Assembly (NCBI GenBank): GCA_029339505.1
Contig: JAQISU010000115.1
Span: 10,367,001-10,431,000, forward strand
Source of the DNA: Unio delphinus
Lineage: Eukaryota; Mollusca; Bivalvia; Unionida; Unionidae
Reading direction: 5' to 3'
Length of the DNA stretch: 64,000 nt
Shown here: positions 12,835 through 22,249 of the stretch, one piece after another
Layout of the letters: the number at the start of each line of letters is the position of its first letter
Numbering within the stretch: position 1 is the stretch's first letter
The notes under the pieces: generated by a model
What the model was told of the DNA's origin: nothing
The model's input: only the letters and a program-made list of their open reading frames with translations
Databases searched by the model: none
Translations under genes and position numbers: made by a program

Positions 12835-13340
12835 ATCCCTTGTCGTTTTACGCGAGACAACGATGTTTTAATAGTAAATATAGTTCTGATTCCGGCAATA
12901 TTCTAAGTCGAGTTCCTTTACGCTCTGTATTAGGACCTCTTCTTTAGCTACTATTTATCAATGATTTAACTTTGTATCCAGTGTACCACAACAGTAATCT
13001 CTTCATTGATGTTTCTACACTAAACACATCTTGTAAAGCTCTCATCTGACAATGTATCTGATTGGTGTAAACAAAACAGAATGCATATTACTGCATCTTA
13101 AACGAAATGAATGGTATTAGAATAAGGCAGAGCCTACCTACCAACATGAATTTAATTCTCTCTGAAATTGGTTTAAGCTTATCTAGGTTAAATATCAGAA
13201 AGGTCTTGCTATCTCCATTGATAAACACCGATGATGGAATTCATATCATATATCGATGTTTAATGTCGTCAAAAGAATTACTCAGACTAAACGTTTCTAC
13301 CTTCGAAGACGCTTGAACGTTTTTTCTTTGTATGTATCCA
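12835..13340 (+). pseudogene. LINE C, 5' part: decayed CR1-like reverse transcriptase
   Basis: The plus strand shows a worn RT domain of a CR1/Rex-like LINE. One frame from about 12907 reads RVPLRSVLGPLL, then a stop, then LLFINDLTLYPVYHNSNLF. This matches the family motif VPQGSVLGPLLF..INDL. The catalytic FADD box is mutated to FIDV at 13002-13013, so both metal-binding aspartates are not preserved. Next comes SDWCKQNRM, the usual 'dWc..N.m..n..Kt' segment, followed in another frame by a worn copy of the K.LGi.id segment at about 13199-13330. Stops and frameshifts are frequent. The remaining C-terminal part is found beyond a SINE, at 13735-14035. Recognition is by motif order and spacing; no single long open frame exists. 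Confidence 0.7.
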
Positions 13341-13357
13341 GCCATTGATAGCCAACC

Positions 13358-13700
13358 GCTCCGGTGTCCTAGTGGTTAGAGCGTCCGCCGCAGAAGCTGG
13401 AGGTCGTGGGTTCCCCGGCCGAGTCATACCAAAGACTTACAAACATGGTACTAACAGCTGCCTTGCTTGGCGCTCAATATTAAGAGGTTAGTGTTTGGAC
13501 TTGTCGGCCTGGTGTCAGGATAATGTGACTGGGCGGGACATCATGCTACATGTCTGCGGCATGATACCCTAGTGCTAGACATCATTATAAACTGCCTCAC
13601 TGCAAACATCGTAGTGATATGATTGAATTTTTTTTAAAACTACGTTAAAAATCGTAAACAAACAAACAAACAAACAAACAAACAAACAAACAGACAAACA
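13358..13700 (+). mobile_element. SINE-1 copy a: tRNA-derived SINE with (AAAC)n tail
   Basis: The 5' head is tRNA-like. It has an A box TAGTGGTTAGAGCG at 13370-13383 and a B box GGTCGTGGGTTCC at 13402-13414, spaced as in an internal RNA polymerase III promoter. The body follows (GGCCTGGTGTCAGGATAATG, GACTGGGCGGGACATC), and the tail is (AAAC)n at 13657-13700. Length is about 343 bp including tail. A second copy lies in reverse orientation at 30731-31016, which confirms a dispersed family. This copy sits inside LINE C and so inserted after it. TATCCAGCC occurs on both sides (about 13335 and 13737) and might be a target-site duplication, but it lies several bases outside the apparent ends. Confidence 0.88.
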
Positions 13701-13734
13701 GCTGTACCAAACGCACAAACACACCAAATTATAG

Positions 13735-14035
13735 TCTATCCAGCCGCACGATTATTTATGAAACAATCCATTTTGACATGGTCTTTATTTTAAAGGAATC
13801 ATACTATGTCTCTCTATCTAGCCATCTCCAGATTATATATGTAACCAAACTGTACTCAAGTCATCAATATTCAGTGTAATCTCAGATCTATCGCTAATAA
13901 CGAACTCTGGATTCACAAGAACCAACAATTTACAATTCTCTTATCCTGTGCCAGCACCTACCGTTTGAAATTCCCTACATCTGTCGATGCATAATTCAAC
14001 TTCCTTTGCTTCATTTGAAAACTAATTAAAGTAAT
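13735..14035 (+). pseudogene. LINE C, 3' part after SINE insertion
   Basis: After the SINE, the plus strand again shows worn LINE C-terminal sequence. A frame containing PTIYNSLI and another with FSYPVPAPTV, a stop, then NSL corresponds to the CR1-type 'FS..gP.lWNSLP' C-terminal motif. After that comes an SFASFEN / LK segment equivalent to the terminal 'sFK..LK'. It stops shortly before an AT tract. Frameshifts and stops are frequent. The assignment to the same element as 12835-13340 is inferred from order and strand. Confidence 0.55.
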
Positions 14036-14052
14036 TTGTTCTTGTCCAGCTT

Positions 14053-14055
<3 letters not shown>

Positions 14056-14133
<78 letters not shown>
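14056..14133. repeat. (AT)n microsatellite
   Basis: A pure AT run just after the LINE C remnant. Confidence 0.97.
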
Positions 14134-14135
<2 letters not shown>

Positions 14136-14254
14136 TCCAGTACAGAATAGTATCCAGAAATAATGAGTAATTTTAATTTATTTTACGTATGTCAAGATGA
14201 CTCCTGACCTGTTGATACGTGTATAAAAGTGCATGATTTTTATACACCTATCTA

Positions 14255-14296
14255 ACACGCACGCACGCATGCACGCACGCACACACACACACATAC

Positions 14297-14327
<31 letters not shown>

Positions 14328-14426
14328 CATACATACATACATACATACATACATACATACATACATACATACATACATACATACATACATACATACATAC
14401 ATACATACATACATACATACATACAT
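14255..14426. repeat. Compound (ACGC)n/(CA)n/(CATA)n microsatellite
   Basis: ACGC tetranucleotides pass through a short CA run into about 33 CATA units. Confidence 0.97.
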
Positions 14427-15710
14427 TAAAATGACAAGGTTTTTAAAGTGCTAGTTAAAACACTTTGATATTCCAATACTATTGGTATATCAAATTGTGA
14501 TCCACCCAAAGCGCAATTATACTCGTTTATAAACAATCTCGCGACTGTGTGTAGTTGATTTTAGATCAATGATGGATTTCCACATTTTAATCATTAGTGA
14601 CTTATAAAAATAACGATACAAATTACTAATAATCTCCGTTTTTTTTAAATTAATTTAATATGGTCTGCATTTTCATCGCAGTCCTTTCTGCTTTCTGTTC
14701 CTCCGTCCCCTCTCATGCATAACGGACAAACTACACAAAAATGTAGCGTGAGAGAGAACAATAAGTTCGGCTGGATTAAAACCTTGAAATAGAAATTACA
14801 CCAAGTAACCTAAAATAATATGGTTCTTTGTAACAATATGTGTGCAATTTCCTTGGGATTTATCTTCAGTGTTTGTCAATGATACAAAGACAATAACGAC
14901 TAGAACGATAAGGAGGATGAAGAAAGGAGGAGGTGGAAACATCTTTAATGATTATTAGTTATCGCTACTATCAAAATATGGTTGTCATTGTGCATAGGTT
15001 ACCTCATTCGTTTCTGTCTATTCAATATTTGTCTGTCTTTCTGCCCGTTTCATTTTTATTTAGTACGTTGTTTAGTTACATGTGATTAGATATTAAATTA
15101 TACAGAATTTATTACACTGGCACTTATTTCTTATTAAGGCAAACGCTGATACAAGATATAATTCAGTAATATTAAAAAGTTTTAGTTGATATGGAAAGCA
15201 TCGTGCTATTTTAATAAAGTTTATTAGGCGTGAGATTCATACATTCAATTAGAGATGACAATTTTCCAATTTTAGGAAAAGGTTTTTACAAGATTGAATT
15301 GTTAATTTAAATATTGCATTTAACTTTCATGCATATATTTATTGATCAGGCAAAGATTATCTGTTAGATTGGTCTAGTAGTAATAATAGAAGGTAATTTT
15401 AATAAAAGTTTGCAAAGCAATGAATAATAAAAAGCCAGCGGTTAGATATCCATGTAAACTATTCACATAACATACTTGACGATATACTGCTGATAACTAC
15501 GTCTATGTTATATAGCATTTCATTTTATACCCATATTGATCCATCCCCTGGTAAAGGTTGCTTTCCCCCAGACAGATCTGAAGCTTTGCATCAAATTATT
15601 ACATACCCATAATGATAAACCTCACGAGAAGGATTACTTTTCTCCAAGCTGATATGGAAACTTGTATCAGATACGCACGTGACAGAGACTGCGTTTCTTA
15701 GCTGGCAAGG

Positions 15711-15777
15711 ATGCCATCGCGTATAACTGTAACGTGGGGACTGCAACAGTTACGACGCATTAAACGCAGTGTGCAAT
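15711..15777 (+). CDS. Candidate first coding exon (weak)
   Basis: An ATG in the context GGCAAGGATGCC opens a 22-codon stretch ending in the basic run LRRIKRS. A strong donor GTGAGT follows at 15778. A basic N-terminal tail of this sort suits a type II membrane protein, and a hydrophobic segment follows at 15993. The phases do not match, however: this exon ends with one extra base and the next reads from phase 0. Either an exon lies between them, a weaker donor is used, or the pairing is chance. No protein family is recognised. Confidence 0.2.
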
Positions 15778-15992
15778 GTGAGTATATGAATGTAATTAAA
15801 GTAAAAGAGCACAGCAGTAACATAAAATATTGTCTTTTGATAATATAGCAAATGCTATAGGAAAACTATACACACTATTTGTTTATATATATGTAGTGAA
15901 TAATGAAAGGTCAAAACTATAGAATAAACAATAAAAAAAGTATATATATATTATTATATGTAAGTCTAGAAATGGACCTAACATCTATGTAG

Positions 15993-16080
15993 ATTAAAAT
16001 CTGTCTCGGATGCACTGTTTTGTTTGCCCTAATTGCCTGCTTATTGGTCATAGCAGGTACATACAACTACTTACCACCAA
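15993..16080 (+). CDS. Candidate exon encoding a transmembrane segment (weak)
   Basis: An 88-bp segment lies between an acceptor-like ATGTAG (AG at 15991-15992) and a donor GTAAGC at 16081. It reads IKICLGCTVLFALIACLLVI and then AGTYNYLPPS: a textbook membrane anchor of about 20 residues with a short polar stem. The composition is unlike the AT-driven open frames around it. The phase mismatch with 15711-15777 weakens the gene model. This is an inference from splice signals and hydropathy only. Confidence 0.25.
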
Positions 16081-16589
16081 GTAAGCTGGTTTATTCGGTA
16101 CGTAAAGTCATATGTTATTAAGCATTACTGTAACATATGTGGCGTCAACACGTAAAGAACAAAATTGATATTGTTATCTGAGTTTAAATTATAAGTTCTC
16201 GGATTATTGTTTTTAATCCATTATCACTCGCGCGAACACGTGATCCATTCAACCAGACACCCACCTACGCATCCTGGTGAAGTTTTAACAATACAAATGT
16301 CAAATGAGAAAACCAGTTTTAAGTTTCACTGACATTATGAAAATATTCTTGACGAATTGGATTTTTTGCACATCATGTCTTCTGTGATATTCAGTACAAT
16401 ATTAGATAATGGAATCTTAGTCTGAGAAAAAGTGTAAAAATGGAAATATAAATTTCATTACTCCCGTTGGCGTTTTAGAACGATAGTGGTAGGTTAATAA
16501 ATATGAGATCGAGTTGTCGAATGACATGGGACACCAGCATGCAACGAATCCATAAAGCTTACTGTTCAATTAGATACATCACTTTTCAG

Positions 16590-16661
16590 AAGAATTCACA
16601 ATCTGAATCGGATATTGTTACCGAGATAGACAGACTGCCAAATGTTGAATTTCATCATTAA
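16590..16661 (+). CDS. Candidate terminal exon (weak)
   Basis: After a pyrimidine-rich acceptor (ACTTTTCAG ending at 16589), 23 codons reading KNSQSESDIVTEIDRLPNVE and FHH are followed by TAA. The composition is hydrophilic and protein-like. It also reads in phase 0, which does not match the phase-1 end of 15993-16080. It is too short to identify a family. Confidence 0.15.
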   Translation, partial: KNSQSESDIVTEIDRLPNVEFHH

Positions 16662-17228
16662 ATACGCCGTACTAACACACAAAATGGACAGAACCGAACG
16701 ATATGAAGAGAAATAGAGATACACTGATAACATTGTCTGCTGATCAACCTAGAGTGACTTCACTGAGGTATGCAGGAAACAGGCAAACTTAGCTTATGCA
16801 GAGGAAACGTGTTTACGCCGCTAAGAATATGTAATCGTCTTCAGCATATTTCCATTTTTGTTTAAAACAATCTAACCTTTGTTTTTTATTTCTGGATAAG
16901 TCATTTTGCTTAGTACACTTCATCGAAAGACGGTTGGGAGCTTTATTTCACCCAACTTTTCTTCTTTAACTTGCATTCAAACCCGACGCATATATTTTGA
17001 AGCATCCCGTAATGCAGGTCTGGAAATCTGACACGTATTGTTATAAGGCCATGTTATGCACGCGCAACTCTTTTTAAGCGATATTCGAATAACATCATGT
17101 TAAGAAAGCATATTTGTTATGTTTCTTGAATAATGGACCAGATTTAAGATACGATTCTAAATCTGATCATTAAAAAAACGAAACATAGCCCAATCAGCTA
17201 ACCACCACACGTTTTGTCTTTATTATTC

Positions 17229-17335
17229 ATTAATTGACGAATTCCCAGTCAACAACTATCTACCACCACTCATCTGTCAATTATTAATTGACGAATTCCC
17301 AGCCAGCAACTATCTACCACCACCCATCTGTCATT
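17229..17335. repeat. 54-bp tandem duplication
   Basis: Two copies starting ATTAATTGACGAATTCCCAG. They differ at a few positions, for example GTCAAC versus GCCAGC. Confidence 0.92.
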
Positions 17336-17540
17336 CAAACTTCGGAGTCAAGACCAATATTATCTCATGTAATGTAGGATCCGTCATTTAATCATTCATG
17401 TTGTGTGAGCTTTGTGCCACGTTCAGAATTAAAAATGGAGCCATTACCAATCTTATGCCAGCAACACATGATCCATTAAACAATAATACATGTTGTGTTG
17501 GGTTTGCTAAGCTAGGAGGTTGCATGCTGTCCATAAGAAT
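17336..17540. other. Anonymous spacer before LINE D
   Basis: A 70-residue frame running into the (ATC)n tract has no family signature. Nothing else is seen. Confidence 0.4.
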
Positions 17541-17557
17541 TTCACACCAGGTAAAAG

Positions 17558-17592
<35 letters not shown>

Positions 17593-17610
17593 TCTCTTGA
17601 CCTGGTGTGA
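17541..17610. repeat. Inverted arms flanking an (ATC)n tract
   Basis: TTCACACCAGGTAAAAGA at 17541-17558 and TCTCTTGACCTGGTGTGA at 17593-17610 are imperfect reverse complements with two mismatches in 18. An (ATC)n tract of about 33 bp lies between them. The right arm is the 3' end of LINE D (minus strand); the left arm lies on the flanking side of its tail. Confidence 0.85.
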
Positions 17611-18247
17611 TCGTGGATGCAATGTGCTGCTGAACATCTGAACAGTTCCCTCCAGTTGTCTAGATCATGTGCTAATGCCTGTGTCTCCGCAAAACTTTTC
17701 TGGTCCATTATGTGATGTTGTCAGTACACATTTTCCTCTGTCTACCTCTCCTTCTGCCACATTGGACACTGCCATGCAGTACTGTGGTGGATAGACTGTT
17801 GGCTCTAGTGACATGGCCATACCATTTCACCTTTCTCTTTTTTATTGGCCTACTTTGTGCACGATGGCGTTACGCACTTCTTCATTTGTGATGTGGTCCA
17901 TTTAAGAGATGCCAAGGATGGTTATGTAGCATCTCACTTCAAGTACCTGTATTCTTCGTTGTAATTCTGCTGTGAGGGTCTAGGTCTCACATGAATACAG
18001 AAAGACTGAGATGACTAGTGCTCTCAATAGTCTGATTTTAGTTTTCAGACATATTCTTGTCTCTCCAGATGGGTCTTAGGTTTGACATAGCTACCATTGT
18101 TTGTGCTGGTCGTGACACAATTTCTGCTCTTGATCCCTCTTCGGTGATTATGGAACGAATGTATCTGAATCGCCCCCACTGTTTCGAGTTCCTGTCATCA
18201 GACTTTAATTTTGGTTGAGATTTGTTTGCCACTGTTGCTGTTTCCAC
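17593..18247 (-). pseudogene. LINE D: RT C-terminal fragment of an RTE-like LINE
   Basis: Read on the minus strand, this is the same part of an RTE-like LINE as LINE A, from a different subfamily. In order: RFRYIRSIITEEGSRAEIV at about 18170-18110, MSNLRPIWRD, the Y-C-ET segment at about 17990, KWYGHVTRANSLSTTVLHGS at about 17830, and CGRRRGRQRKM at about 17750. A final frame reads ETQALAHDLDNWRELFRCSA. Frameshifts and stops interrupt it throughout; the longest intact frame is 69 residues. The catalytic FADD box is not present, so the copy is 5'-truncated. On its strand it ends in (GATG)/(ATG) repeats, equivalent to the GATA tail of LINE A. Confidence 0.8.
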
Positions 18248-18521
18248 ATGTCTAAAATGAACCTATCCGATTGAAATTATCACCTGTATATTATCAGAAC
18301 ATGTATTCCAATCTTATTAATGGTCAGGAAAGATTTATTTCAAGGCTAACTACATAATAAGATGAATAAAATAAAATGAAACAGGAGATTATGGGAAAAA
18401 GGAGGAACTTCGAAATTTGAATATGCTGAATGGAAATGAATCTTTGAAATAGCGCTGAGGAGAGTGGATGAAAACTTTCTCACCAAAATAGGCGATTATG
18501 ACTTGTTTATTTGGAAGGCAA
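18248..18521. other. Short anonymous spacer
   Basis: No recognisable feature. Confidence 0.4.
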
Positions 18522-18903
18522 ATGTTGGATTAGTGCATTTATCCTGTTGGTAAATAACGGATTTATGTATTTACAGTGCCAGTGAACAATGTATTAGTGT
18601 ATTTACACGGTCGGTAAACATGGTATTGTTTTTTATTACAATGCTGGTAAAAACTGATTAGTGCATTTATCCTGTTGGTAAATAATGGATGTATGTATTT
18701 ACAGTGCCGGTAAATAATGGTATAGAGCATTTACCCGGTCGGTAAATGATGGCTTAATGTATTTAAAATGCCGGTAAAAATTGATCAGTGTATTCACACG
18801 GTCGGTAAATAATGGATGTTTGTATTTACACGGTCGGTAAATAATGGTATAGTGAATTTACACGGTCGGTAAATGATGGCTTAATGTATTTACAATGCCG
18901 GCC
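18522..18903. repeat. Degenerate minisatellite, about 32-37-bp units
   Basis: About eleven copies with the core TTTACACGGTCGGTAAATAA and variants CCTGTTGGTAAAT and CAGTGCCGGTAAA. Unit length varies, so the array is old and unstable. Confidence 0.88.
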
Positions 18904-20497
18904 CACAAACTGTAAAGCAACAACAATATCAAAAGCTGAACACCACTCCAAATCTTTAATCTGCGCAATACTAAATGTTAATTATATGTAAATCCAGCAA
19001 ACATTCTTTAATAAAGATTCAGACACCATAAACTGTCATTAGTTTTTAAAAACTACGATAATGCTCCTTTGGCAATGTTTCTTTCTTGTTTGAAGAAAGA
19101 ATGTATATTTTGTTGTTGACAAGACAGGAGTCAGTGGGATGAGTTGAAGACTATGGAATCAACAGCAGCAACATGCAAAATGTTCGAGAGATCTGTCCCT
19201 AAATGTCTGCTAAAAAAACAAATGTGTGAAAACACCAACTGTGCGTCTTATACACATTTACAAGGTACATTCGTGTTTTGTTCCGAGAAAAATTGCTATT
19301 GTTTTATTTACTATATTGCTGCCGATATGACTCCATGTATCTCAACAAAATAGCAAACTCATTCGTTTCCCGCCGACTCCCAACATAACACGTGTGTAAT
19401 ATTTTGTATGTATTAAGTGCAATAATACCTTGATGTTATAAGTACAACTCAACATTTATAGACAAGAAAATACAATATTTCATAGTAGTTTAGATATATT
19501 TTCTTCCGAACGTACAGCTCGATAGCATAGTGATGAAATAAAACAGAGTAGAAGTTGTTTTATCTTAAACAGTGTAGTTCGCTTCCATTTAATCTTAATG
19601 TTTTTACTGTTTAAAATACCTTTCAACGCAAGCATTACCATTTACTTCTTGATTGTTTCAAATTGCTCTTCTGACCTAACAATGAGCTATCTTTAGGAGT
19701 AGGATCTGGTTCTCTTCATAAGGTCTGTAATACATTCGATGAAGATGAAAGCTGCCTACGTCATATGGAAGCTATTACTATCATAATCACTCTGCATTTT
19801 GTTAATGCTGTCAGAAGTGGGATACACTTGTATTTGAAGATAAATGTGTTGGCTTTCAAATCAGTCGGTTCATAAACTTGAAATAAAGTTCGACGTATAA
19901 TTAAAACACTTAAATGATGTAGTTTTGATTCAGCCTTATCTCATGTTCGTAGTTTAAAAAATGTAAGAATATTCATTTGAAAGCAGTTTTATGATTTTAA
20001 GCTATGATTCATTGAAGAAAAGTATATAGTGTTTTGTAAATAGTGTACACTAGCAAACATTCGGGCTGAGGTACTGTTTATATTATATGTATTGTTCTGC
20101 ATTATTGCATAAACATATTTTCGTAATGGAGTTACTCAGTATTTTTGGTTCGAATTGATGTTTGTATATAGTTTCAAACAGGCTGAAATCAATCAAATTT
20201 TATTGTTACTTGTGGAGACACTCGTTTTGATAGGAACTATAAAATAAGATAAATTGTTGTCATGATGGGGCGGGCGATATCTATCATTTTTCATAAATTA
20301 AACCATTAGTTAAATTGTTATACCTGAATAGACGAGAAGAGTCTAAAGCATTTGAAGAATATTCGCCTTTAGTGAACACATGGTAACTAATAATGAACGG
20401 CTAGTCGCTGATATTGGCTGACCTTTGTGTTTGGAAAACGTATATTCATGCAAGAAAACATGGGTCAGAAATTGAAAGTTTAAAAATCATAATGCGC
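18904..20497. other. Anonymous AT-rich stretch
   Basis: No element or array is recognised. A 69-residue frame at 19144-19353 is cysteine-rich by chance composition and lacks a signal peptide or known motif. Confidence 0.5.
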
Positions 20498-20572
20498 AAA
20501 TACAAGAGTTTAACCATTCTGTAAATACAAGAGTTTAACCATTCTGTAAATACAAGAGTTTAACCATTCTGT
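20498..20572. repeat. 25-bp tandem repeat, three copies
   Basis: Three perfect copies of a unit starting AAATACAAGAGTTTAACCAT. Confidence 0.95.
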
Positions 20573-20697
20573 AAATCTATGCCTGACTATGATTAAGGTT
20601 AAATTACTTTTAAAAATTCTACTGTCCAGTAGCAGTTTTTCTTTAATGAGCTAAATAATTTCGTTACATTTCCTGTTTAAACCAATGCCATTTAAAC

Positions 20698-20698
<1 letters not shown>

Positions 20699-20752
<54 letters not shown>
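20699..20752. repeat. (CT)n microsatellite
   Basis: A pure CT run of about 54 bp. Together with the GA run at 20831-20875 it forms a long potential inverted repeat. Confidence 0.97.
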
Positions 20753-20754
<2 letters not shown>

Positions 20755-20825
20755 AGTGTCATTATTGCTGTTATTAATTGAATTGTTTTATTATTAAAAT
20801 TAATTTCGTTAATTGAATATTTTTA

Positions 20826-20830
<5 letters not shown>

Positions 20831-20879
<49 letters not shown>

Positions 20880-21040
20880 ATGAAGTACAATTATTCGGCA
20901 TGTTACTCACATGCAGGACTATGGATTCCCGTAGAGAATTTTTTCGATGTTCCCCGCACGTGTAGCTATAGCGGCGTAAACTTGCACGTGAATACCGTCT
21001 TAATTCCGATGTTGCATGCCTTCTGTGAGACAGCATTTTC
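20831..21040. mobile_element. (GA)n-headed dispersed repeat, copy a
   Basis: A 45-bp GA run (20831-20875) is followed by a segment that recurs at 35672-35805. Shared words include ACTCACATGCA, CCCGTAGAGAAT, CCGCACGTGTA, GCGGCGTAAACTTGCACG and CTTAATTCCG. Conservation over about 130 bp after an independent microsatellite points to a dispersed family, SINE- or MITE-like. No A/B box pair and no inverted ends are evident, so the class is unknown. Confidence 0.7.
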
Positions 21041-21860
21041 AAAGGCTGTTATTCCATAATAGCCACACAAGACAAGATACTCTGGCATATTTTAAGTAAA
21101 GAAAGACTCAGTACCGACATAAGTAGTCAGCTTGTACAACTCTTTCCCGTTCTTATCTGGTATGTAATTTAAATGTATTTTCTAATTAGCAATCATCCGC
21201 TCAAGAAACTAAATGGATAGCTACACATACATCCCTACACAAAAAATCAATCCTCCATATAAAATGAGGTGAATGAATGGTCTGTCGATGGAATCAAATC
21301 TATCTGTCCCTGATGCTTTTTCTGTAAATACGTTATCCCATGTGGCTGTCTTTCGTGCGGGTCGGTAATGACCCAGTACACTATTTCTAAAATAACCCTT
21401 ATGTTTCCAGAAAGAAATGCTCGGCTCAATTTTGTATTTGATCTTGGAACCTGTTTTAAAGATAACATTTGAGGTAATTATTATACTTTTAAATGTTAAT
21501 TAGTGAAGCGGTAAACGGAGTGACTGAAGAGTAGACAGTTTCGATCTATACAGATCTTTGGTGTAGTTGTGTTGTATAACAAAATTGAGACGCAGCTTAA
21601 TCACAACTAGAAGACTCCCCAAAGGTACGCCAGACAGACATACACACATATACGCTTATATTATTAATGAAAGATTATGCATACAGTATTAAAGAGAAGG
21701 AAGGACTAATTAGTTATAATTATACATGATCATCCTTCGATCATAAGTGGCACCATGTCTACAATTATACAGAAATACAAGAAAATACCTGAAGCATACG
21801 GATTATCCAAACCTGTATAATTTAGTGATGTATACTTCCGCAAAGATTGTATGCATAAGA
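21041..21860. other. Anonymous stretch
   Basis: Nothing recognisable. Confidence 0.45.
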
Positions 21861-22120
21861 GGTCTCGGGTGGCTGAGTTTTCCAGGGCGAGTGATCTAGG
21901 CTGAGTGGTCTATTGCGATCACTGCCATCTCACTTCTGTCCTCGTGGATTCGTGTCTAGGACTTGGCCAATGTGCGCATCTGAGCAATCGTGCCAGGGGC
22001 TTCCATTATTCCGTATTTCTTCCCGTGATTTGCACAGATTCTTCATCAACCAGTTAAACATGCCGCGATGTATAATCTGGCATGTGCTCACATGGATCTA
22101 AACCCACAACAAAAACAATA
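21861..22120 (+). mobile_element. SINE-2 copy a: tRNA-derived SINE with ACAACAA-type tail
   Basis: The head is tRNA-like (GGTCTCGGGTGGCTGAGTTT; B-box-like GTGGATTCGTGTC near 21945). The shared body words are ATCACTGCCATCTCAC and CTGTC. The 3' end is CTAAACCCACAACAAAAACAA, the family terminus that also ends the copies at 24733, 30358 and 32355. It is diverged, so the head boxes are worn. Confidence 0.65.
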
Positions 22121-22249
22121 TATTCACCGTGTTAACCGCTATGAAATAACATGAGTACTGAAAGATTTGCAAAACTCGGTGTTATCATTATGTATTATGA
22201 ACTACATATACGTTCGTTTTATTCCGCAATAAGCTTCCATAAAGTGAAG
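22121..22249. other. Spacer before large minisatellite
   Basis: A short anonymous spacer leading into degenerate copies of the downstream array. Confidence 0.4.

Larger units (their letters stand above)
14427..17228. other. Largest anonymous stretch of the left half; holds weak exon candidates
   Basis: No transposable element or tandem array is recognised. Three short segments with splice-like borders (15711-15777, 15993-16080, 16590-16661) are listed separately. The rest shows nothing I can name. Confidence 0.5.

Noticed and set aside
13358..13430. Functional tRNA gene
   Set aside because: It has Pol III boxes but does not fold into a full cloverleaf by eye. It continues into a repeated SINE body present elsewhere in the window.
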